Assembly: GCA_000611775.1 (NCBI GenBank)
Contig: KK106984.1
Location: 3,195,088 to 3,259,087, forward strand
Reading direction: 5' to 3'
From: Umbilicaria muhlenbergii
Lineage: Eukaryota; Ascomycota; Lecanoromycetes; Umbilicariales; Umbilicariaceae
Length of the DNA: 64,000 nt
Below the pieces are notes generated by a model. It saw only the letters and a program-made list of their open reading frames with translations. It was not told the DNA's origin and did not search any database. Positions 12,946 through 22,690 of this stretch are shown piece after piece (position 1 is the stretch's first letter; each line of letters opens with the position of its first letter). The translations under genes and the position numbers were made by a program.

Positions 12946-13475
12946 TATTACACCTCTCACTAAATGATACCTGATTGATACATGTAGCAGGCGTACATGT
13001 AGTACTGCTCATGATGCTCAGAGCATGAGCACCCTGAGCACTTAATAAGTATGCACAGTAAGCATACAGGTGATAATGCTCATGATGCTCAGAGCATGAG
13101 CACCCTGAGCACTTAATAAGTATGCACAGTAAGCATACAGGTGATAATGCTCATGATGCTCAGAGCATGAGCACCCTGAGCACTTAATAAGTATGCACAG
13201 TAAGCATACAGGTGATAATGCTCATGATGCTCAGAGCATGAGCACCCTGAGCACTTAATAAGTATGCACAGTAAGCATACAGGTGATAATGCTCATGATG
13301 CTCAGAGCATGAGCACCCTGAGCACTTAATAAGTATGCACAGTAAGCATACAGGTGATAATGCTCATGATGCTCAGAGCATGAGCACCCTGAGCAGAGAG
13401 GTTACACACATCAAGCAGTACAATTACACATGAGTCTTTTAAAGTTTTATATAATCACAGGTAGATTCATAGTTA
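12946..13475 (+). repeat. 3' LTR of element E, 5' portion
   Basis: It begins TATTACACCTCTCAC, matching the start of the 5' LTR apart from a G/A change in the second base. It is longer than the 5' LTR because of six 71-bp-spaced tandem units. It matches the E LTR through the TATA region (about 13440). Somewhere in the shared stretch ending near 13475 the sequence changes over to the LTR type of element D. Confidence 0.8.
13007..13394 (+). repeat. 71-bp tandem repeat inside LTR, six palindromic cores
   Basis: The core GCTCATGATGCTC begins at 13007, 13078, 13149, 13220, 13291 and 13362, exactly 71 bp apart each time. The units between 13007 and 13361 look identical by eye. Each core holds the inverted repeat ATGCTC-A-GAGCAT. 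The 5' LTR of the same element has only about three copies, so the array grew after insertion, and its uniformity says it grew after the mutation wave. It lies upstream of the TATA-like box, in U3. Confidence 0.9.
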
Positions 13476-13894
13476 AGAGCTCATGCTCAACTCATGTATT
13501 AAAAACAATCTACTAATTCTATCTTTCAATACTATTCATGATTACTTGTGATATAAACAGTTCAGTGAATGACAGTATTACTTCAATCACTACAACATCA
13601 TCTATTACAATCATGTGCCTTCACTTAATTATGATGATATCACACCTGGCAGTAAGTTCTTCTTCATAACATAAACATCAAGATCATGTTTACTGTAGAT
13701 TCAAAGTACTCTTTCCTTTGTGCTTATTCTTCATTATTTATTTAGTCATTTGTCTTATTGTAACAGGTAATGTTGTAATGACTGAAGTGATATTATCATT
13801 CAATGAACTATAAGTATGATTCAATGAACTAAGTCAGGTTCAATGAATTATCATGATCATGTAATGACCTTAAAGTTAAGATCAAGTGAGGGAA
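13476..13894 (-). repeat. inverted duplicate of 21504-21922
   Basis: Position x here pairs with 35398 minus x. It holds, inverted, the 3' part of D's LTR (to 13609), D's target repeat (13610-13614), the whole 149-bp C/D spacer, C's target repeat (13754-13758) and the 3' part of C's 3' LTR (13759-13894). I found no mismatch by eye across the 150-bp spacer part or the C-LTR part. The first mismatch, G/A near 13474, marks the left limit. It must have formed after C and D inserted and after the mutation wave. Confidence 0.88.
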
Positions 13895-14100
13895 AAATTC
13901 ATAGTTAGAAGTTCATGCTCAACTCATGTATTAAATGCAATCTCTTAAATTTATGATTACTAGTTTCCTCACTTGATCTTAACCTTAAAGGTTGTTACAT
14001 GATTGTGATAATTCATTGAACCTTGTCTAGTTCATTGAATCATACTTATAATTCATTGAATGATAATATCACTTCAGTCACTACAACATCACCTGTTACA
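13895..14100 (+). repeat. 3' LTR of element B, 3' portion
   Basis: It runs from about AAATTCATAGTTAGAAG to the terminal TGTTACA and is followed by AGAAC, the partner of AGGAC before the B 5' LTR. It is preceded by inverted LTR sequence, so 13759-13894 and about 13967-14100 form a near-perfect fold-back with a spacer of about 72 bases. Confidence 0.82.
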
Positions 14101-14299
14101 AGAACTATCATGACACTTATTCAAATAAAGTGAAGTCACTGAGGAGGCTACAAGTTTGATTAAATGCTTACAAGTCAGGTGAAGAGCTGAACCTGATGAA
14201 TGAAAATAACATGACAGTCAATAAAGGATTCAAGAGGCAGTCAAGATGAAAGACTTAAAATGAAAACTGAGGACAATCCTTCTGTCTGAAGAGAGATGA
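14101..14299 (+). mobile_element. family A copy 1, resumed 3' untranslated region
   Basis: This aligns with the reverse strand of about 62622-62840 in the second A copy, with mainly C/T and G/A differences. It covers the stretch between the chromodomain and the LTR. No gene is seen. Confidence 0.8.
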
Positions 14300-14506
14300 T
14301 GTTATGACATGATCAATTAACACTGATGAATATTAAATTACCTGATGTTAAATTAAATTGAGACTAGTGTGTCTTGACACTTTGACATTTATGTCATGAC
14401 TGCACTCACAAGACTGCTTCCTTCTTTGTACTTTTTTAAGTTTAAATAACTCACCTCTTGCAATAGTTCTAGGCCTGCTTATGAAGTGAAATAATTAATC
14501 ATAACA
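14300..14506 (+). repeat. 3' LTR of family A copy 1 (207 bp)
   Basis: It starts TGTTATGACATG and ends ATAACA. The copy at 62415-62621 has the same length, 207 bp, on the other strand, which fixes both ends. The next bases, CAGGA, would be the outer target repeat; the partner lies outside the window. Confidence 0.85.
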
Positions 14507-15221
14507 CAGGACAACAACATTAAAGCTTTTAAAAATTGAGGCAGTGATGATTGAAGACTTCATCATGCATTGCTCATGAGGATTAAAAAAAGATATGCAA
14601 CATGTGCAGGCTCATCTGTCTGACACAAAGCAGTGATCAACTTCAGCTCTTATATAAGAGTCACAGTGAGCAGTACTTGACAACATGTGATTGAGGTTCT
14701 CTTAAATCACACACTCATGATGATGAGCCTGCTGCACATGAGCTGACAGTGAGGTATCATCATGACATCACACAGAACAAAACTCTCTGTTAAAGATGTC
14801 ATCTGAAGATAAACATCAAGTTCTTTTTAAATGTTGAATAAATTATTTTCTTCTTCTACTTCCTCATCTCTTTCTGAAGGTGTTGATCATCACAATTTTA
14901 TTCATTAATTCTGACTCAGAGCTCTCCTCATCACATTGAGCTTAAAGATTAACAGGCTTTCCTGATGAAGATGAGTCTTCACTGTTGTTCATGATCATAA
15001 TTTTGAATGTTCAAATATTGATGAGCTATATACCATGTTAGCATTCATACATGTATGACAGGAAGTACAACACTGCAAGAATGTTAAACTGTGAGCTGCA
15101 AGCTTTATGATGTTTCCTTCATGAGATAAACATCTCTGCAATGAGAGATGACATCATGAAGTCATCAAGTCACTTAATGAGCTGTGAAAAAGTCATGAGA
15201 TGTACAATAACATGTCATAAG
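14507..15221 (+). other. unassigned AT-rich DNA between A and C
   Basis: No LTR, open frame of useful length or family match is seen. It shares the TGA/TCA-rich mutation bias of its surroundings. A short acidic, Ser-rich stretch can be read on the - strand near 14900-15000, too short to name. With 21640-21788 and 28159-28205 it is probably what stood here before C and D arrived. Confidence 0.5.
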
Positions 15222-15617
15222 TGTTATGACTCCCGCACTATAGTATTAGCAAAGTACACAGTGTGAGCATATACATGATACTGCTCACCTTGCTCACCTG
15301 TTGAGCATGATGAGCATGAAGTATTACATCATGTTGCTCACCTTGCTCACTGTGATAAGCATGATGAGTACACTGAGCACATGAGTCTTCTATAATCTAT
15401 ATAATCACAGGTAGATTCATAGTTAAGAGCTCATGCTTAACTCATGTATTAAATGCAATCTCTTAAGTTTATGATTACTAGTTCCCTCACTTGATCTTAA
15501 CTTTAAGGTCATTACATGATCATGATAATTCATTGAACCTGGCCTAGTTCATTGAATCATACTTATAATTCATTGAATAATAATATCACTTCAGTCATTA
15601 TGACAACACCTGTTACA
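15222..15617 (+). repeat. 5' LTR of element C (396 bp)
   Basis: It starts TGTTATGACTCC and ends TGTTACA. It is followed by the same primer-site sequence as in B. TATA-like CTATATAATCACAG lies near 15397. Confidence 0.9.
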
Positions 15618-15749
15618 CTTTGAGCATCAACTTACAGAGTATCAGTCATGCAATGAACTGACTCATCAGTCTCATGATGTCTGCTTTCACTGAGAGAGAT
15701 TGATCAGTCACAGCACAACTCTCTGACAAAGTAATCTGAGTTAAGATCT

Positions 15750-18700
15750 CATTACTGAATAAGTTTCTTAATGAGAGAAGAATGTTAAAATAATTTTTCA
15801 CTCAGCTTGACATGTACCTGTGATTCAACAAGACTCTATTCATTTTGAAATCAGAGAAAGTGTTGTTTGCTTCCTCATTTCTGAGGTCAGATGCTTTAAA
15901 CTGATTTAAATTTATTCTCTGAGATTACCTTGACAATAAAAGTGAAGATCAGGATGACCTGATTAACAAGATTTTTCACAATTTAAAGAAGTTTAAAAAA
16001 CAGATAAGAATAATGTTTAAGACAGTTAATGAAGAGAGAACAGTGAAGTGAGAAATCTGTAATATTCAGCAGAAAGAAGTGACTGCTACATATGCTGCAA
16101 ATTTTCAAAAACTCACCTCACATATGAATTGAGATGATATTGCTTTGACAGCGCAATATTACAAGGGATTGAAGAATGTGATAAAGAATGAGATCTCAAG
16201 GGTGAAACACTCTGTCATGCTCTCAGAAATGATTGAATGATCAATCATCATCAACAACTGAGCTTATGAATGAAGCTTAAAAAAGAGTCATAAGATTCTT
16301 GTATCTTGAAGAGCTGAAAAGAATCATGAATGACAATATAATGACAAACTCTACTACAGGCCTCAACTCATGAAAATTGATATGATAATTTAAAAAAACT
16401 GTTTTCAGTGAAAAAATGACTCAGGCAAGAAAAAAGGAACTCACAGAAACAACTGTTATAACTGCAAAAAGTTGAGACACTTTGCTCATGACTGTCAAGT
16501 CTCAGGAAAGACTGTTCAACTTAAAAAAATATACATCATCATGCAAGAAGTAAAGAGCAGGAAAGAACATAACATTATGTTTTAAACAGCATGTTATAAT
16601 GATGCTTATCAGATACATCAAAGTGATAAAAATGACTCTGAATGATTTCTGCATCAATGAAAAGAAATAAAAGATAACATCATGACTTCTCAGATGAGCC
16701 TGATCATCATTTTAAAGAAACAGCAAAACTGACATGATCAATTCAATCAAGAAGGAAATTACATTAACAGTGACAACATCATGTCTTCATTCAATGATGA
16801 AGAAGACTTCATGAAAGTAGCAGATTCTGAAGATTCAGAAGAGTTCATGAAAAAGAATGATGACATCTGAGCATTCACTCATGAAGAACAGTGGTTGAAA
16901 ACTTATAAGAAAGTGTTTAATCTCATAAAGAAGTCTCTTGAGAATGATGAAGAACATGTGAGCCTGTTGCAAGAGTGCATTCTGTGAACAATCAAGGATG
17001 CCTTCTCTCAGAAGAGAGAAGTCAAAGACATGAATTATCAAAACATAATTAAGAAAACTTCATCAAAAGGTTTCAAGTTCATCACTGAAGAAGAGTACAT
17101 TACCCTTGATGAAGCTCAGAAGTTGAGGATGAAAGTTTGAAAACTCTGAAGCAAATACTTAAAGCTGAATTCAGTATGATATTCAGACAAGAAAGTCAAA
17201 CCTGAAGACTTTAAATATATAAAGAAGAACCTAGAGTTCCTTTCTTTTAATTTAAAAAACTAGAAGGCTCTTCAAGTCAGAGACCTCTGAAGATGCTTAT
17301 TTTAAAGCCTTCAGAAGACATGATTGCTAAAGAAATCATTATCACAGCAGATGTGAATAACTTCTGTGTTTAAATTAAAGTGAAAGATCACTCAGCCTGA
17401 CTGTTAATAAACAGTGACTATACAGAGAACTTCATAAACTCATGATTCACTATGAAAAAAGAAATCAAAGTTCAGAAGAAGCAAAATCCTTACTTACTTT
17501 AAAAGTTTAATGAAACTCTTATGAAACACAACAATGAATTCATGAATAAAGAAATGATCCTGATATCTGTTCAGTTGAGTTGACACTGAGAAAAGATCAG
17601 TTTCAACATCATGAAGCAGTCAGAAAGTGATATAGTTTTAAGCATATCTTAACTTCAGAAGGTCAATCTGATGATTGATTAAGCTGAGAATAAAATATAC
17701 TTCATGAAGAGCAGTAATCTCATGAAATTATATTCAGTTCTGAAATCACCTGAAGGAGTGAAAGTCTTCATTATGACAGCAGAAGAGATGCATGAGAAGC
17801 TGAAGAATCCTGATATAAAGATACTGTGAACTAAATGAGTTGATGATGACTGAGATCTTATTATCAAGTTATCTGTCCTTAAAGAATACAAAGACTTCAA
17901 AGAGTTGTTTACAGCAGTAAAGGAACAGAATGTCTTACTAAAATATTAAAAATAAAATCATGAAATCAAGATCATGAAAGAATGCAAACTGATGAAGTAA
18001 TTCATATACTCATTATCACCTCAGAAGTTAAACGCATTGTGAGAATATTTAAAGAAGAACTTATGAAAAGGATTCATTTAAGAATCTCAGTCTTCAGCTG
18101 AATATCTGATATTGTTTGTCCCAAAATCTGATGAATCATTGAGGTTGTGTGTTGATTACAGAGCACTAAACAATATAATAATAAAAAACAGTTACTCACT
18201 GCTGCTCATGTCAGAACTGCAGGACAGATTTTAAGAAGTATAATGATTCATGAAGTTTAACATTTCAGAGGCATTCAATCAAATATGAATAAAAGAAGGT
18301 GATGAATGAAAAACAGTGTTTTAAACATGCTCAGGGCTGTATGAATACTTGATAATGTTATTTAAATTAATCAACACCTCTGCAATCTTTCAGGCTTTCA
18401 TTAACAATGTTTTGTGACAGTACCTGAATCAGTTCATGATCATTTACCTTGATGACATACTGATATACTTGAAAATGAAAGAGCAGCACATTAAACATGT
18501 TTAAAAAGTTTTATAAGTGTTAAAGGATGCTAACCTGTGAGTTAAATCTGAGAAGAGTCTTTTTCACATTAAAGAAGTTCAGTTTCTTGAATTCATCATT
18601 ACACTGAAAGGCTTACAGATGAATCTGAAAAAAATTAATTTCATGATTGAATAATCAGTTTTAATAAATGTTAAGGAAGTACAATCCTTCTTAAGCTTTG

Positions 18701-20755
18701 CAAACTTTTACAGAAAGTTTATTGAGAAATATTTTAAAATCACAGCACCTCTGATGAAATTGACAAAGAAAGATTGAAAGTTTATTTAATTTACTGAAGC
18801 ACAAAGATCCTTTAAAGAGCTGAAGAAGTGCTTCACATCATAATCAATTTTCATGAGTTTCAACCCTGAGAAACTTATTATGCTTGAGATGAACACATCA
18901 GACAGAGCTATAAAAGCATGCATTAATTAATTAAATAATAAAAGACATCTGAGATCAGTAGCTTACTACTCATGAAAGCTTTTAAGTGCTGAACAGAGTT
19001 ACAAGATACATGACAAGAAGCTGTTAATTATTGTTGATGCATTTAAGCAATGATGTGTATATCTTAAAAGATTAAAGCATGAGGTTCAAGTGTATTCAGA
19101 TCATAAGAATCTGTTATATTTTACAATAATGAAAGTTTTAAATCAGAGACAGGTTCATTGATCAGAAGAATTGTCACAGTATAACTTCAAGATTCATTAT
19201 TAAAAAGGATCAGAGAACATTAAAGCAGACACTTTCAGCAGATGAGCTGATTATTTACAAGAGAAATCAATCATGAATTAAATTATCCTTCAAAAGAATG
19301 AGCAAGGTAGAATAATCTACAATCAAGAAGTCAACTTTATGATAAAAGTTGAAGACAACATTTTTGAGAAACAAGTCTGAAAAGTGTTGAAGAATGACAA
19401 GTTAACACAGCAGGTTCTTCAAAATATTAATAATCATGAAAACTTTAAAGAGCAAGAAAGCCTCTTATTTTTTTAAAACTTAATTTATATCTCAGTCAGC
19501 TTAAGAGAAGCACTGATAAAGGAAAGTCATTTCAATAAAATGAATGATCATCAGGGAATCAACAAAACAGTGAAATGATTTATTAAAACATATTATTTCT
19601 CATACATGAAGAAAAAAGTTGAAGAGATTGTTTAAAAAAGTGACACATGCTGAAAAAACAAAGCTGAGCAATATAAATCATATGAATTGTTGAAGTCATC
19701 ATCAACATCATCATGATCATGATCAAGCATCACATTGAACTTCATAGTAAAATTATCACAGTCAAAGAAACCACTGATGAAAGTATTATACAACACAATA
19801 CTTGTCATAACAGATCAATTTACAAAGTATGAATACTTCATACCTTATAAGAAGTCATCATCAGCAGAAGAATTAACATACACATTTTTAAAAATCATAA
19901 CAGTCAATCATGAGCTGCTGAAAGAAATAATCTCAGACAGAGATAAACTCTTCATCTTCAAGTTCTAAAAATCATTAATGAATTAATTAAAGATTCATCA
20001 TAAGCTGTTCACAGCATATCATCCTCAAATGAACAGGCAAACTGAATGATTAAATCAAATGTTGAAACAATACTTACACTGCTATGTTAATTATCAATAA
20101 ATCAATTGAGTAGAACTCTTACTGATAGCTCAATTAACTTATAATACAGTGACAACAGAATTCATGAAGGTATCATCATTTTATGTTAATTACAAATTCA
20201 ACTCATCTATGAATGAAGTAAAAGAGTTGCAAGTCATAACACAGAAGATGAAAGTACAGATGAATCACTTAAAAAATCTTCATAAAAAATTACAATGAGA
20301 CATAAAATTTGCCTTAAAAAGGTCAGCAGTATATCACAATAAGAAAAGAGATAAGAAACTTACTCTTGAAGAGAAGAGTAAAATATATCTTTTATGATGC
20401 AACATCAAGACAACATGATCAAGTAATAAGTTGAATCACAAGAAGTTAAAACCTTTTCAGATTACAAAAAAGAAAGAAAGTGTCAATTATGAACTTGAAC
20501 TTTTATCATTCATGTGAATACACTCAGTATTTTATGTATCTCTACTTGAATCAGCAGATCTGAAAACATTATTATAAATGAATTCATCAGAGATTGACCT
20601 GAAGAGTCAAGACACTGAGTTCAAGGTAGAGGAAATTCTAAATCAACAGAAAGTTGATGATGAGCTTCATTACTTAATCAAGTGAAAAGAGTACAACACA
20701 GCAGGAAACACATGAGAATCAGAAAAAAATCTTACTCATTATGCAGCAAAGTTAC
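15750..20755 (+). pseudogene. gag-pol fossil of element C
   Basis: Gag has a CCHC knuckle (about 16455-16500, CYNCKKLRHFAHDC). The order continues with protease (about 17340-17440), reverse transcriptase (about 18040-18600, catalytic box YLDDILIY at about 18445-18468), RNase H (about 18860-19260), integrase (about 19540-20230; open stretch 19735-19968) and chromodomain (about 20615-20755). Broken, with tens of breaks. Confidence 0.85.
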
Positions 20756-20849
20756 ATCAGTTCTGATAACAGAACCTGAACCTCAGAGGTTATTTAATGC
20801 TGAGAAGTTGAAAAGTTTAAAAGTAACAGTTGAAGTTGAAGCCTCTGCT

Positions 20850-21290
20850 TGCTTACTTTCCTTCACCTTCAACTCTTTAATGTTCATGAACTCATGAGAA
20901 ATGAAGTCTTTCTGACAGCATTGCAACAGTCTTTTCTATTTACACAAACAGATTAACTTAGCTGACGCCTCAACAATTATTTCCTCAGCAGCAGAAGTCT
21001 TTTCCTTCAGAGAAGTCAGTTCAACTTTCATCTTTTCTCAGTCAACACTACTAAAAGAAAGATCACAGGACTTTTCAGTCTGAACATAAATGACACACTT
21101 TTCAGAATCATCACTTATGCAGTAATTTTTCACATCATCAATGTATCATCTACATGATCACATGACAGAAGGAGTGAGGTCAAGTCTGTGAAAAAGATTA
21201 TAACATTATTAAGAGAAGTTCAATTTCTTTTGCACTCAGAAAGAAGGCATGAAGATGTTTAAGTTTTTAAAAACAGAAACCTTGAGGGAG
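20850..21290 (-). pseudogene. antisense accessory gene of element C
   Basis: It sits in the same place and orientation as in E: between the chromodomain and the 3' LTR, read leftward. The - strand shows closely spaced cysteine codons (about 21080-21140) followed by a Lys/Glu/Leu-rich stretch. It is recognised mainly by its likeness to the D copy at 22140-22690. Broken; function unknown. Confidence 0.45.
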
Positions 21291-21297
21291 GAGTTAA

Positions 21298-21639
21298 TGT
21301 TATGACTCTCACATTATAATATTAACAAAGTATGCAGTGTGAGTATACACATAATACTGCTCACCTTGCTCACTTGTTGAGCATGATGAGTACACTGAGC
21401 ACATGAGTCTCCTATAGTTTATATAATCACAGGTAGATTCATAGTTAAGAGCTCATGCTCAACTCATGTATTAAATGCAATCTCTTAAATTTATGACTAT
21501 TAATTCCCTCACTTGATCTTAACTTTAAGGTCATTACATGATCATGATAATTCATTGAACCTGACTTAGTTCATTGAATCATACTTATAGTTCATTGAAT
21601 GATAATATCACTTCAGTCATTACAACATTACCTGTTACA
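21298..21639 (+). repeat. 3' LTR of element C (342 bp)
   Basis: It starts TGTTATGACTCTC and ends TGTTACA, followed by the target repeat ATAAG. It is 54 bp shorter than the 5' LTR, one GAGCATGA-type repeat block fewer. Its last 136 bp were copied in inverted form to 13759-13894. Confidence 0.9.
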
Positions 21640-21788
21640 ATAAGACAAATGACTAAATAAATAATGAAGAATAAGCACAAAGGAAAGAGTACTTTGAATC
21701 TACAGTAAACATGATCTTGATGTTTATGTTATGAAGAAGAACTTACTGCCAGGTGTGATATCATCATAATTAAGTGAAGGCACATGAT
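21640..21788 (+). other. 149-bp spacer between elements C and D
   Basis: This is pre-insertion DNA that follows on from 15221, as shown by C's target repeat. It starts with C's right repeat ATAAG and ends with D's left repeat ATGAT. An identical inverted copy is at 13610-13758. No gene is seen. Confidence 0.8.
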
Positions 21789-22126
21789 TGTAATAGATGA
21801 TGTTGTAGTGATTGAAGTAATACTGTCATTCACTGAACTGTTTATATCACAAGTAATCATGAATAGTATTGAAAGATAGAATTAGTAGATTGTTTTTAAT
21901 ACATGAGTTGAGCATGAGCTCCTAACTATGAATCTACCTGTGATTATATAAACTATAAAAGACTCATGTGCTCAGTGTACTCATCATGCTCATCATAATG
22001 AGCAAGGTGAGCAACATGATGTAACACTTTATGCTCAGTGTGCTCAACAGGTGAGCAAGGTGAGCAGTATCATGTGTATATTTACACTGTGTACTTCATT
22101 AATACTATAGTGCAGGAGTCATAACA
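21789..22126 (-). repeat. 3' LTR of element D (338 bp)
   Basis: On the + strand it reads TGTAATAG...CATAACA. The outer part, including the target repeat, was copied in inverted form to about 13476-13614. Confidence 0.9.
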
Positions 22127-22139
22127 TTAACTTTTTTCT

Positions 22140-22690
22140 TAAGATTTTTATTCTTGAAAACTTAAACATCTTCATGTCTTCTTTCTGAGTGCAAAAGAAA
22201 CTGAACTTCTCTTAACATTATCATAATTTTCTTCACAGGCTCAACCTCACTCCTTTCATCATGTGATCATGTAGATGATGCATTAATGATGTGAAAAATT
22301 ATCACATGAGTGATGATTCTGAAAAGTGTGTCATCTGCATTCAGATTAAAAAGTCCTGTGATCTTTCTTTTAGTAGTGCTGACTGAGAAAAGATGAAAGC
22401 TGAATTAATTTCTCTGAAGGAAAAGACTTCTGCTGCTGAGGAAATAATTATTGAGGTGTCAGCTAAGTTAGTTCATCTGTGTAAACAGAAAAGACTGTTG
22501 CAATGCTGTTAAAAAGATTTTATCTCTCATGAGTTTATAAACATTGAAGAGTTGAAGGTGAAGAAGAGCAAGCAAGTGAAGACTTCAACTTCAATCATTA
22601 CTTTTGAACTTTTCAACTTCTCAGTGTTAAATAACCTCTGAGGTTCAGGTTCTGTTGTCAGAACTGATGTAATTTCACTGCATAATGAGT
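22140..22690 (+). pseudogene. antisense accessory gene of element D
   Basis: D lies on the - strand, so its accessory gene is read on the +. Cysteine codons cluster near 22320-22370 (…EKCVICIQIKKSCDL… in one open piece), followed by a Lys/Glu/Leu-rich stretch (about 22390-22600) of coiled-coil character. It is placed between the 3' LTR and the chromodomain end of pol, as in C and E. Broken; function unknown. Confidence 0.5.

Larger units (their letters stand above)
6796..13475 (+). mobile_element. Ty3/Gypsy element E, inserted in B
   Basis: A 5' LTR (6796-7215), a gag-pol interior and most of a 3' LTR (from 12946) are present. The interior is a close relative of B, C and D, but the 5' half of the LTR is a different type (TGTTACACCTCTCAC start), so E is a separate subfamily. 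The left flank GAAGT (6791-6795) is the presumed target site in B, just past the B chromodomain. The right target repeat cannot be tested, because the end of the 3' LTR has been exchanged for other LTR sequence. Broken, with many breaks. Confidence 0.8.
1160..14100 (+). mobile_element. Ty3/Gypsy element B with nested inserts, inserted into A
   Basis: The outer limits come from LTR ends (TGTTAT at 1160, TGTTACA ending at 14100) and from 5-bp flanks AGGAC (1155-1159) and AGAAC (14101-14105). These differ by one G/A change, as expected of a target-site repeat that was mutated later. Aligning 1100-1159 and 14101 onward with the uninterrupted family A copy near 62800-62900 shows that A continues across the insertion. 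B itself occupies 1160-6795 and about 13895-14100. Between them lie element E and an inverted duplication. Broken, with many breaks. Confidence 0.85.
15222..21639 (+). mobile_element. Ty3/Gypsy element C, full length with target repeats
   Basis: LTRs stand at both ends and there is a perfect 5-bp target repeat ATAAG (15217-15221 and 21640-21644). It is the same family as B and D. Structurally it looks whole (LTR, primer site, gag, pol, antisense gene, LTR), but the coding part is broken in many places. The different lengths of its LTRs reflect the GAGCA-rich repeat part of U3. LTR divergence is no clock here, because the mutation wave affects it. Confidence 0.92.

Noticed and set aside
13007-13394. 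Evenly spaced repeats as a CRISPR array
   Set aside because: The whole 71-bp unit repeats, so there are no variable spacers, and it lies in an LTR of a eukaryotic element.
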